Assembly: GCA_003136075.1 (NCBI GenBank)
Contig: PNBP01000181.1
Coordinates: 1-10,413 of the forward strand
From: Methanoregula sp.
GTDB lineage: Archaea; Halobacteriota; Methanomicrobia; Methanomicrobiales; Methanospirillaceae
Direction: 5' to 3'
Length of the DNA stretch: 10,413 bases
Shown here one piece after another: positions 1 to 5,916 of the stretch. The notes beneath the pieces were generated by a model. The model was not told where the DNA came from and searched no databases. It worked only from the letters and a program-made list of their open reading frames with translations. A program made the position numbers and the translations under genes. Position 1 is the stretch's first letter; every line of letters begins with the position of its first letter.

Positions 1-182
1 CCCCCAAGAGCGTCACAAAAAAGATCAAATGATTTCTCCAGAGCAAAAATCACCGTAAAAGAAACTGCATGTTTTACACCATTGTTATTGGCATGTCACC
101 GAGTCCTTGCATCGGAAAAGAACGATGATAAAACCCATAACTTGTTCTTTTGCGCACGAATAAAACTGCTCTTAAAAACCCC

Positions 183-193
183 ATTGAAAAAAA
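183..193 (-). terminator. Oligo-T terminator after the acyl-CoA synthetase gene
   Basis: Read on the minus strand, the bases directly after the TAA stop are a run of seven T's and a little more T-rich sequence. Archaeal RNA polymerase stops at such T-runs without needing a hairpin. The rest of 1-182 contains no gene, RNA or repeat that I can support. Confidence 0.45.
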
Positions 194-2257
194 TTACAGC
201 AGACCCGGTGCTTTCACCCGGAACTTCTGCCAGAGCACACGACCCATCACACGGTAGGTGAAATCGAGCTCGTCGAAACTGGGGATGCTGTGCTCTTTTA
301 ACATCTCACGCCCGACATTCATCGAATCGCCGCCAAGGAGTGTTGCAATCAACCGGTTCTCCGTGCGTTCTGAGAAGTGGAGGATACGCTTCGCGAGTTG
401 TTCGGACGTGAGCACAAGGTTGGGAAACCCGACAATAAATGCCATATCCCAGATGTCCGGGTGTTTTGCGAGCACCTCAAACGTCTTCTCGAACCGTTTC
501 TCCGTTGCATCGCCAAGCAGATCGATCGGGTTGCCCTTGTTCCAGAAATCGGGGAGGAACTCGTTGAGTTCATCTACCACTTCTGCCGGCAGATCAATCA
601 ACTCGATACCGTAACGCTCTGCGTAATCAGAGGAGAGCACGGCAAACCCGCCGGCATTCGTGATGACAACAGCCCGTTTCCCTCTCGGGTACCGTTTCGG
701 GTGGGCAAGCATCTGCGCAGCAAGGAATGCACCGGTAAGAGTATGGACAGCAATGACCCCGGATTTTCGGAATGCTTCCATGTAGACATCATATGAACCG
801 GAGAGTGACCCTGTGTGCGAAGCGGATGCTGCCTGACCACGGCGGGATGACCCGGACTTAATCGCGATTACCGGTTTTGTCTTTGCCACTTCACTGACGA
901 CTTCCATGAAGGTTCTGCCATCGTTGATCTGCTCGATGTACATGATAATCGCTTTTGTCTTGGGATCTTTTTCGACATAGCGGAGATAATCGAGGAAATC
1001 AAGATCTGACTGGTTGCCTACCGAGATGACATTGGAAAAACCGATGTTCTTTGCCAGACTCCAGTCGACCACCGTATTGATGATGGCACCGCTCTGGGAG
1101 ATAAAGGCAATATTGCCGGGTTTTGGCGACTGGTGAACATAGGTCGTATCGATCCCCCGCGGGGGAACGATGATCCCCAGGCAGTTTGGCCCGATGATCC
1201 GTGTGCCGTGACCCTTTGCAATTTCAACGACCCGGTCTTCGAGTGCCTTTCCCTGTTCGCCCATCTCCTTAAACCCGGCCGTAATGATAATGACCATCGG
1301 GACGCCCTTGGCACCGCATTCCTCAACGACTGACGGGACCTGGATTGCAGGTACCGTAATAACCGCAAGATCGACCGGGGCCTGGATCTCGGTAATAGTG
1401 TGGTATGCCTTAAGCCCCTGGATTTCCGAGCGCTTGTTATTGACCGGGTACAGCTGGCCGGGGAAATGCAGGAGGTTGTGCATGACCGCATACCCCATCT
1501 TGGTGGAGTCCTGTGATGCTCCAATGACTGCGATCGAGCGGGGGGTAAAATATTCCATCGGTACCGGGATGCGCACTTTCTTTTCAGATGTTACCACTGA
1601 ATCCGAAATAATGACACGGGCATCCACGGCACATGCACCTGATTCATACAGCCGGAGGGGGTTGATATCAAACTCCACGATCTGATCATTCTCTTCAAAG
1701 AACCGGCAGACATTTTTGATAATCTGGACAAGGGTCTCCTCGTCTCTTGGTTTGGAGCCCCGGTATCCTGCGATAAGGGGATACGCGTTGATCTCGTGGA
1801 TCATCTGGCGGATCTCCTCGTCAGTCACCGGCAGGATGCGCAGCGTCACATCTTTCATGAGCTCGACCATGGTCCCGCCCATACCAAAGGTGATGACCTT
1901 GCCAAACGCCGGGTCAGTCCTGCCGCCGATAATGAGCTCAAGACCCGGTTCTGCCTGCTGCTCGACAATCACCCCATCGATATCAGCTTCAGGATTGTAC
2001 GCTTTTGCGCTGTCGATAATTTTTGTAAAGGCGCCAAGAGCGGCTTTCCTGCTGCCGATACCCACAATCACACCGCCGGCATCACTCTTGTGGACAATCT
2101 GCAGTGACATGATCTTCATCACCACAGGACAGCCCATCTTCTCCGCTGCAAGTGCCGCATCCTCACCGTTTTTTACAATACGGTATTCAGGTACGGGGAT
2201 GTCGTACTTTCGTAAAATATCATATCCTTCCGCTTCAGAGAGCATTTTCTGGGTCAT
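194..2257 (-). CDS. Fused NDP-forming acetyl/acyl-CoA synthetase (acetate-CoA ligase, ADP-forming), beta-alpha order
   Basis: Predicted cytoplasmic enzyme interconverting acyl-CoA + ADP + phosphate and acid + CoA + ATP, an archaeal route for making ATP from acyl-CoA or activating acids. Residues 1-230 are the ATP-grasp (beta) half with the VHKSDAGGV motif; His56 there corresponds to the beta-subunit phosphohistidine. Residues 235-330 are the Rossmann CoA-binding domain (SIAVIGAS), and 350-687 the succinyl-CoA-ligase-like part with SASHTGSLSG, where His481 is the expected catalytic phosphohistidine. The order is beta then alpha, opposite to the commoner alpha-beta fusions. The length of 687 fits a complete fused enzyme. 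The ATG is supported by a GAGGTGA ribosome site at 2262-2268, four bases upstream. It is divergent from the AMP-forming acetate-CoA ligase. Family assignment is firm; the true substrate (acetate, branched-chain, aryl acid) cannot be read from sequence. Confidence 0.93.
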   Translation of the reverse strand: MTQKMLSEAEGYDILRKYDIPVPEYRIVKNGEDAALAAEKMGCPVVMKIMSLQIVHKSDAGGVIVGIGSRKAALGAFTKIIDSAKAYNPEADIDGVIVEQQAEPGLELIIGGRTDPAFGKVITFGMGGTMVELMKDVTLRILPVTDEEIRQMIHEINAYPLIAGYRGSKPRDEETLVQIIKNVCRFFEENDQIVEFDINPLRLYESGACAVDARVIISDSVVTSEKKVRIPVPMEYFTPRSIAVIGASQDSTKMGYAVMHNLLHFPGQLYPVNNKRSEIQGLKAYHTITEIQAPVDLAVITVPAIQVPSVVEECGAKGVPMVIIITAGFKEMGEQGKALEDRVVEIAKGHGTRIIGPNCLGIIVPPRGIDTTYVHQSPKPGNIAFISQSGAIINTVVDWSLAKNIGFSNVISVGNQSDLDFLDYLRYVEKDPKTKAIIMYIEQINDGRTFMEVVSEVAKTKPVIAIKSGSSRRGQAASASHTGSLSGSYDVYMEAFRKSGVIAVHTLTGAFLAAQMLAHPKRYPRGKRAVVITNAGGFAVLSSDYAERYGIELIDLPAEVVDELNEFLPDFWNKGNPIDLLGDATEKRFEKTFEVLAKHPDIWDMAFIVGFPNLVLTSEQLAKRILHFSERTENRLIATLLGGDSMNVGREMLKEHSIPSFDELDFTYRVMGRVLWQKFRVKAPGLL

Positions 2258-2276
2258 GAATTCACCTCGGTTTCAT

Positions 2277-2294
2277 ATCAGGGTGTTCCCTGAT
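2277..2294 (-). repeat. 7-bp inverted repeat in the leader of the NDP-forming synthetase gene
   Basis: ATCAGGG and CCCTGAT form perfect 7-bp arms around a 4-base loop (TGTT on the plus strand). It ends 19 bases before the ATG and 8 bases before the ribosome site, so it would be transcribed if the 2326-2340 promoter is used. It could act as an mRNA hairpin affecting translation or as a DNA operator; the sequence does not tell which. Confidence 0.45.
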
Positions 2295-2457
2295 TCTTTT
2301 TGTTCAAGAGAAAATGCACACCGGCATTTTCATAAAAAAACATGGTCAGACATCATGTTGACTGGTGCCCATATTTTTTTGATGCAGAAAAAACTGGCCG
2401 CACAACGCGAACCATTCTGCTTACTCACAGATTTGATCAGAATTTGGCGAGACACAA

Positions 2458-2466
2458 TTTAAATTT
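2458..2466 (+). promoter_or_regulatory. Candidate TATA box for acs
   Basis: TTTAAATTT sits 124-132 bases before the acs ATG. The usual archaeal spacing of about 25 bases puts the transcript start near 2487, which gives a leader of about 100 bases and places the 2480-2493 palindrome over the start point. A closer TATA-like element at 2542-2551 is a real alternative. Confidence 0.35.
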
Positions 2467-2479
2467 GCTGAATTGTACG

Positions 2480-2493
2480 TATAGCCCGCTATA
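2480..2493. promoter_or_regulatory. 14-bp palindrome TATAGC-CC-GCTATA, candidate operator
   Basis: Perfect 6-bp arms around CC lie between the divergent acyl-CoA synthetase genes, about 97 bases before the acs start. If transcription starts about 25 bases after the TTTAAATTT element, the palindrome covers that start, a typical archaeal repressor position. No regulator for it is identifiable in the window. Confidence 0.4.
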
Positions 2494-2589
2494 GGTAAAA
2501 ATAACCCTAAAACGACCGAATTTGTGCAATCCAACCACAAGAATTAATTAGAATTCATCATTATTGATAATGTAGAATAGAGGTACTTT

Positions 2590-4485
2590 ATGGAAGAAAG
2601 CGCACAGTCCCGACCGGAGCCGAAGTACTATACGCCCAACCCATCTTATCGCGAGAAAAGCTGGATGGGGGATTACAGCTGGACCTACAATGAATTTTTA
2701 AAGGATCCGGAACAGTTCTGGGACCGGATAGCAAAAAAACTCCACTGGTTTTCTGAGTGGGACAAGGTAAAAGAATGGAACTACCCGCATGCAAAATGGT
2801 TTGTCAACGGAAAGACCAACATCACCTACAACTGCCTTGACCGTCACGTGCTCGGGGAGCGCCGCAACAAGGTTGCCCTGATATGGAAAGGCGAGAGCGA
2901 AGACGATGAGCGTGTCTTCACCTACCGGCAGTTATACCGGGAAGTCATGCGGTTTGCAAACGGTTTAAAAAAACTGGGTGTCGTCAAAGGCGACCGGGTC
3001 TGCATCTATATGCCGGTCATTCCCGAACAGGTCATCGCAATGCTCGCGTGCGCACGAATCGGAGCAGTACACAGTGTAGTGTTCGGGGGATACGGTGCCG
3101 CGGCACTCAACCAGCGGATTGTCGATGCCGGTGCAAAAATTGTTATTACTGCCGATATGGCAATCCGCCGGGGCAAATCGATTCCTCTCAAGCATACCAT
3201 TGAGGAGGCAATCATCGGCGCACCTACCGTTGAACATCTTATTATCCTGAGACGGGAACTGCGAACACCGGTTGAGATCCACAGCGAGATGGAGATTGAC
3301 TTTTATGAGGTCATGACCGATGTGGAACCGGACTGCCCCGCCGAAGTGATGGATTCCGAAGACCCGATGTTCATTCTCTACACGAGCGGTACGACCGGCG
3401 CCCCAAAGGGTATTGTCCATACCTGCGGGGGGTACATGGTAGGGGTGTATTATACAACCCGGTATATTTTTGATGTCAAGGAAAGCGATGTGTACTGGTG
3501 TACCGCTGACCCGGGCTGGATCACCGGGCATTCCTACGTGGTCTACGGGCCGTTATCGGTGGGTGCGACGATCCTGATTGGTGAAGGTACGCCGGATTAC
3601 CCGGACGCCGGTATCTGGTGGAAGATGGTCGAAGAGTACGGGGTAAGTATCCTGTACACCGCGCCGACTGCAATCCGGATGTTCATGAAGATGGGCCGGG
3701 AATGGCCGGACAAATACAACCTTTCATCGCTGCGCATCCTGGGATCGGTCGGGGAACCGCTCAACCCGGAAGCGTTTGAATGGTTCTACCATGTGATTGG
3801 CAAAGCGAAATGTCCTATCGTGGACACGTGGTGGCAGACAGAGACCGGCATGCACATGATTACCACGGTTCTTGGCGAACCGATGCGCCCGGGATTTGCC
3901 GGAAAATCAATTCCCGGCGTGATTGCGGATGTGGTGGATAAAACCGGCAAGAGCGTCCCTCCCGGCACAAGCGGTTTTCTGGTCATCAAAGAACCCTGGC
4001 CTGCGATGATGCGGACGGTCTACAACAACGAAGAACGGTACATTAAGTACTGGGAGACGATCCCCGGGTGTTATACCGTGGGTGACCTTGCGATAAAAGG
4101 AGAGGACGGGAACATCATGGTCATCGGCAGATCAGATGACCTGATCATTGTCTCGGGGCATAACATCGGGACTGCGGAAGTTGAAAGCGCCCTTGTGTCC
4201 CACAAGGCAGTGGCAGAAGCCGCAGTCATAGGTAAACCCGATCCCCTCAAGGGAAATACCATCAAGGCATTTGTGATCCTCAGGAACACGCATACCCCAA
4301 GCGACCGGCTCAAAAACGAGCTCTTCTATCACGTGCGGATCACGCTTGGTCCCATCGCCATACCTTCCGAGATCGAGTTTGTCGATTCGCTGCCAAAGAC
4401 CCGGAGTGGCAAGATTGTCCGGCGTGTCCTGAAAGCAAAGGAGATGGGCATGGACCCGGGCGACATCTCAACACTGGATGAGTGA
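2590..4485 (+). CDS. acs: Acetyl-CoA synthetase, AMP-forming (acetate-CoA ligase)
   Basis: Cytoplasmic enzyme making acetyl-CoA from acetate, ATP and CoA via acetyl-adenylate, with AMP and pyrophosphate released. In methanogens that do not split acetate it usually serves carbon assimilation. All ANL-superfamily motifs are present: the adenylate loop [11 protein letters not shown] at about 263-275; TWWQTETG around 413-420, whose Trp pair 414-415 fits the small acetate pocket; the hinge region GRSDD at 513-517; and the C-terminal PKTRSGK at 602-608. Lys608 is the adenylation lysine, the residue acetylated in regulated bacterial Acs enzymes. The 631-residue length is full. The ATG follows GAGGT at 2580-2584 by five bases. 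No acetyltransferase or deacetylase gene is nearby. The adjacent divergent gene is the energy-conserving NDP-forming type, so the cell has a high-affinity and a reversible route side by side. Confidence 0.97.
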   Translation: MEESAQSRPEPKYYTPNPSYREKSWMGDYSWTYNEFLKDPEQFWDRIAKKLHWFSEWDKVKEWNYPHAKWFVNGKTNITYNCLDRHVLGERRNKVALIWKGESEDDERVFTYRQLYREVMRFANGLKKLGVVKGDRVCIYMPVIPEQVIAMLACARIGAVHSVVFGGYGAAALNQRIVDAGAKIVITADMAIRRGKSIPLKHTIEEAIIGAPTVEHLIILRRELRTPVEIHSEMEIDFYEVMTDVEPDCPAEVMDSEDPMFILYTSGTTGAPKGIVHTCGGYMVGVYYTTRYIFDVKESDVYWCTADPGWITGHSYVVYGPLSVGATILIGEGTPDYPDAGIWWKMVEEYGVSILYTAPTAIRMFMKMGREWPDKYNLSSLRILGSVGEPLNPEAFEWFYHVIGKAKCPIVDTWWQTETGMHMITTVLGEPMRPGFAGKSIPGVIADVVDKTGKSVPPGTSGFLVIKEPWPAMMRTVYNNEERYIKYWETIPGCYTVGDLAIKGEDGNIMVIGRSDDLIIVSGHNIGTAEVESALVSHKAVAEAAVIGKPDPLKGNTIKAFVILRNTHTPSDRLKNELFYHVRITLGPIAIPSEIEFVDSLPKTRSGKIVRRVLKAKEMGMDPGDISTLDE

Positions 4486-4531
4486 CACCCCGGTCACCCA
4501 CCCAACTATTTAAATACGGTTTTGTGTATAA

Positions 4532-4540
4532 TTTTCTTTT
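4532..4540 (+). terminator. T-rich terminator after acs
   Basis: TTTTCTTTT lies about 47 bases after the acs stop, before the TBP promoter elements. It is a plausible archaeal oligo-T stop; there is no hairpin in front of it. Confidence 0.35.
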
Positions 4541-4570
4541 AACTTCAGATAATTCATTTCAAACAATATA

Positions 4571-4590
4571 TGAACGATTGTGAGCGATTC
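4571..4590 (+). repeat. Tandem 10-base repeat upstream of the TBP promoter
   Basis: TGAACGATTG is followed directly by TGAGCGATTC, matching at 8 of 10 positions. The repeat unit is about one DNA helix turn, so both copies face the same side. The repeat lies 22 bases upstream of the double TATA palindrome, where an archaeal activator or a TFB contact could bind. Function is inferred from position only. Confidence 0.35.
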
Positions 4591-4611
4591 TTTTAAATAA
4601 CAGGAAATCTT

Positions 4612-4630
4612 GTTTATATACTATATAAAC
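4612..4630. promoter_or_regulatory. Double, opposed TATA box of the TBP gene (19-bp palindrome)
   Basis: GTTTATATACTATATAAAC is a perfect palindrome with 9-bp arms around one C. It contains TTTATATA, the methanogen box A consensus, once on each strand (4613-4620 plus, 4622-4629 minus). Plus-strand transcription would begin near 4640-4650, leaving a leader of about 60 bases before the TBP ATG. Because the gene product is the TATA-binding protein itself, the site is also a natural place for autoregulation. Confidence 0.75.
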
Positions 4631-4690
4631 CCCGGAAACGATATTCCGAGGCTTAAAAAATTTTCAAATCTTTGTTAAGGATATCGTAAA

Positions 4691-4699
4691 AAGGAGGTG
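4691..4699 (+). promoter_or_regulatory. Ribosome binding site deciding the TBP start
   Basis: AAGGAGGTG is a near-perfect anti-16S match ending nine bases before the ATG at 4709. An in-frame GTG at 4697 lies inside this site and therefore cannot be the start it serves. Confidence 0.85.
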
Positions 4700-4708
4700 T
4701 ACATAAAT

Positions 4709-5272
4709 ATGAAGGTCAGACCAGAGGACTCTTTAAAGATTGAAAATATTGTCGCTTCTGCCAAGGTGACCGATTATCTGGATCTACCTGCAATTGCAGA
4801 AAAAATTCCCGGTGCAGAATACAACAAAAAGCGGTTTCCCGGCGTTGTGCTCCGCATGCAGGATCCAAAAATTGCCGCCCTTGTGTTTGGTTCCGGCAAG
4901 GTCGTCCTTACCGGTGCAAAGAGTGTTGACAGTCTCTCCAAGGGACTCAATATCCTCGGGGGCAAGCTGCGCGATCTCGGTATCGATATCCCAAAAAAAT
5001 TGACCTATAAGATCCAGAACATTGTCACGTCCGCGGATCTTGCAACGCCTATCAACCTGAATAAAATTGCCGTGGGGTTCAACCTCGACCGGATTGAATA
5101 CGAACCGGAACAATTTCCGGGCCTGGTCTACCGGCTCGAAACCCCCAAAGTGGTGGTGCTCCTCTTTGGTTCCGGTAAACTGATCATAACCGGTGGAAAA
5201 GTAGAGGAGGATGCAAACAAGGCGGTTGTCAAGATCCTTTCAGACCTACGGGGTCTTGGTCTGATGACCTGA
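4709..5272 (+). CDS. tbp: TATA-box-binding protein (TBP), archaeal general transcription factor
   Basis: Binds and bends promoter TATA boxes and recruits TFB and RNA polymerase. The 187-residue protein is two copies of the TBP half-repeat: residues about 9-92 (IENIVASAKV, RFPGVVLR, VFGSGKVVLTG) and 101-184 (IQNIVTSADL, QFPGLVYR, LFGSGKLIITG). The four DNA-intercalating phenylalanines are all present: Phe43, Phe60, Phe136 and Phe153. There is almost no N-terminal extension and no long acidic C-terminal tail, as in methanogen TBPs. The ATG at 4709 is chosen over GTG at 4697 because the latter lies within the ribosome site; the longer version would add four residues. It is probably transcribed alone, with its own promoter and a T-run after the stop. 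Confidence 0.97.
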   Translation: MKVRPEDSLKIENIVASAKVTDYLDLPAIAEKIPGAEYNKKRFPGVVLRMQDPKIAALVFGSGKVVLTGAKSVDSLSKGLNILGGKLRDLGIDIPKKLTYKIQNIVTSADLATPINLNKIAVGFNLDRIEYEPEQFPGLVYRLETPKVVVLLFGSGKLIITGGKVEEDANKAVVKILSDLRGLGLMT

Positions 5273-5277
5273 TCTTC

Positions 5278-5285
5278 TTTTTTTT
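5278..5285 (+). terminator. T8 terminator after tbp
   Basis: Eight consecutive T's begin five bases after the TBP stop codon, a typical archaeal intrinsic terminator. Confidence 0.65.
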
Positions 5286-5298
5286 AATTACCTACATC

Positions 5299-5315
5299 AC
5301 ACTTCAAAGAAGTGT
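5299..5315. promoter_or_regulatory. 17-bp inverted repeat upstream of the winged-helix regulator
   Basis: ACACTTC-AAA-GAAGTGT has perfect 7-bp arms. It follows rather than precedes the TBP terminator T-run, so it is not a terminator stem. The half-site AAGTGTT recurs at 5379-5385, overlapping the TATA candidate at 5373-5380. This is the pattern expected of an operator with a second weak site, most simply for the regulator encoded just downstream. Confidence 0.4.
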
Positions 5316-5372
5316 TACTATCTACAGGTTTTTATAAACGAATTTTCAGGGAACGACGGAAAATTGATGGCA

Positions 5373-5380
5373 ATATATAA
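5373..5380 (+). promoter_or_regulatory. Candidate TATA box of the winged-helix regulator gene
   Basis: ATATATAA in an AT-rich leader, with an AAGTGTT half-site overlapping its 3' end. A second TATA-like tract (ATATATATCA) at 5412-5421 lies closer to the gene, so either or both could be used. Confidence 0.4.
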
Positions 5381-5477
5381 GTGTTCTTTCCATTGCCTAA
5401 CAATACCATCACATATATATCACTAATTAGATATTTGTCATGATAAAAAGAGAGCAGAAATATTTTGGATGTGATGC

Positions 5478-5852
5478 ATGAGAACGGAAAATGTGATGTA
5501 TTTCACCGACAAGGAAGAAGAATTTGCGAATCTTCTCATCGAGATCGGAACCAAACGCAATGTGGCCAAAGTCCTTGTATTTCTCGCAAATACCCCCGAG
5601 GCAACGTCCCGGGCAATCGAACGGGGCACGGATCTCCGCCAGCCAGAGGTCAGCATTGGAATGCGCTACTTAATGGAGCAGGGCTGGATCTCGAGCAGGG
5701 AGAGCAAGGCAGAGAGCAAAGGCCGCCCGGTCAAGATCTATGAGTTGTCCAAACCTATCACGGAAATAATGGACAGCATTGAAAAAGAGAAGAAGAATGA
5801 GGCGAACAATCAGCTCGCCATGATACAGAAATTACGGGATTACATCCGGTGA
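5478..5852 (+). CDS. Small winged-helix transcriptional regulator (ArsR/MarR-like fold)
   Basis: A 124-residue protein with one winged helix-turn-helix. Residues about 15-40 form the first helices, 42-53 helix 2 (TSRAIERGTDL), 54-71 the recognition helix (RQPEVSIGMRYLMEQGWI), and 72-91 a basic wing (SSRESKAESKGRPVKIYEL). Residues 92-124 are a charged helix suited to dimerisation. There are no metal-binding cysteine clusters and no ligand domain, so the signal it senses is unknown. The ATG at 5478 has only a weak ribosome site (GGATGTGAT); Met7 at 5496 is a less likely start. Base composition matches the host genes to its left, and the integrase starts 64 bases after its stop, so I place it on the host side. 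It could still be an element gene. The exact family is uncertain. Confidence 0.8.
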   Translation: MRTENVMYFTDKEEEFANLLIEIGTKRNVAKVLVFLANTPEATSRAIERGTDLRQPEVSIGMRYLMEQGWISSRESKAESKGRPVKIYELSKPITEIMDSIEKEKKNEANNQLAMIQKLRDYIR

Positions 5853-5865
5853 TGTTATAATTATC

Positions 5866-5883
5866 TGGTGTATACATACACCA
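5866..5883. promoter_or_regulatory. 18-bp palindrome in front of the integrase promoter
   Basis: TGGTGTATACATACACCA has 8-bp arms around AC and ends three bases before the integrase TATA box, overlapping the expected TFB recognition position. A protein bound here would block integrase transcription. Two other readings exist: stem plus following T-run as terminator of the preceding regulator gene, or recombinase core site at the element border. Confidence 0.5.
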
Positions 5884-5886
5884 ATC

Positions 5887-5898
5887 TTTTTTAAGTAA
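5887..5898 (+). promoter_or_regulatory. Integrase TATA box, leaderless spacing
   Basis: TTTTTTAAGTAA is centred about 25 bases before the integrase ATG, so transcription should start at or next to the A of the start codon. The only ribosome-site-like bases (AGGT, 5912-5915) are too close to the ATG to work well, which supports a leaderless mRNA. Confidence 0.5.
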
Positions 5899-5916
5899 CA
5901 AACTGTATATTAGGTC

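Larger units (their letters stand above)
2258..2589. promoter_or_regulatory. Divergent control region between two acyl-CoA synthetase genes
   Basis: This 332-base AT-rich stretch contains no credible gene. For the minus-strand gene a T-rich TATA-like element lies at 2326-2340 (TTTTTTTATGAAAAT on the minus strand). For the plus-strand gene there is a TTTAAATTT element at 2458-2466 and a second candidate, AATTAATTAG, near 2542-2551. A pair of ACATG/CATGT arms lies at 2340-2344 and 2354-2358. Two stronger inverted repeats are listed separately. Which TATA element is used cannot be decided by reading. Confidence 0.6.

Noticed and set aside
1-193. Possible tRNA or small RNA at the left edge
   Set aside because: No cloverleaf, T-loop sequence or promoter could be found; it reads as the 3' flank of the minus-strand gene.
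1716-2462. 248-residue plus-strand open frame opposite the acyl-CoA synthetase and reaching the intergenic region
   Set aside because: Ser/Ile-rich translation is the complement of the conserved ATP-grasp half; no ribosome site and no recognisable domain.
2965-3531. 188-residue open frame antisense to acs
   Set aside because: It lies wholly inside the highly conserved acs gene on the opposite strand, has no ribosome site or promoter, and its composition follows from acs codon bias.
4697-4708. GTG at 4697 as the TBP start
   Set aside because: The GTG is part of the AAGGAGGTG ribosome site, which is correctly spaced for ATG 4709.
5278-5315. T-run plus inverted repeat as a bacterial-type terminator of tbp
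   Set aside because: The inverted repeat comes after the T-run, not before it, so it cannot be a rho-independent hairpin; the T-run alone fits archaeal termination.
5465-5743. 92-residue frame overlapping the winged-helix regulator
   Set aside because: Out-of-frame shadow; its translation has no fold-like pattern, whereas frame 5478-5852 gives a clear winged helix.
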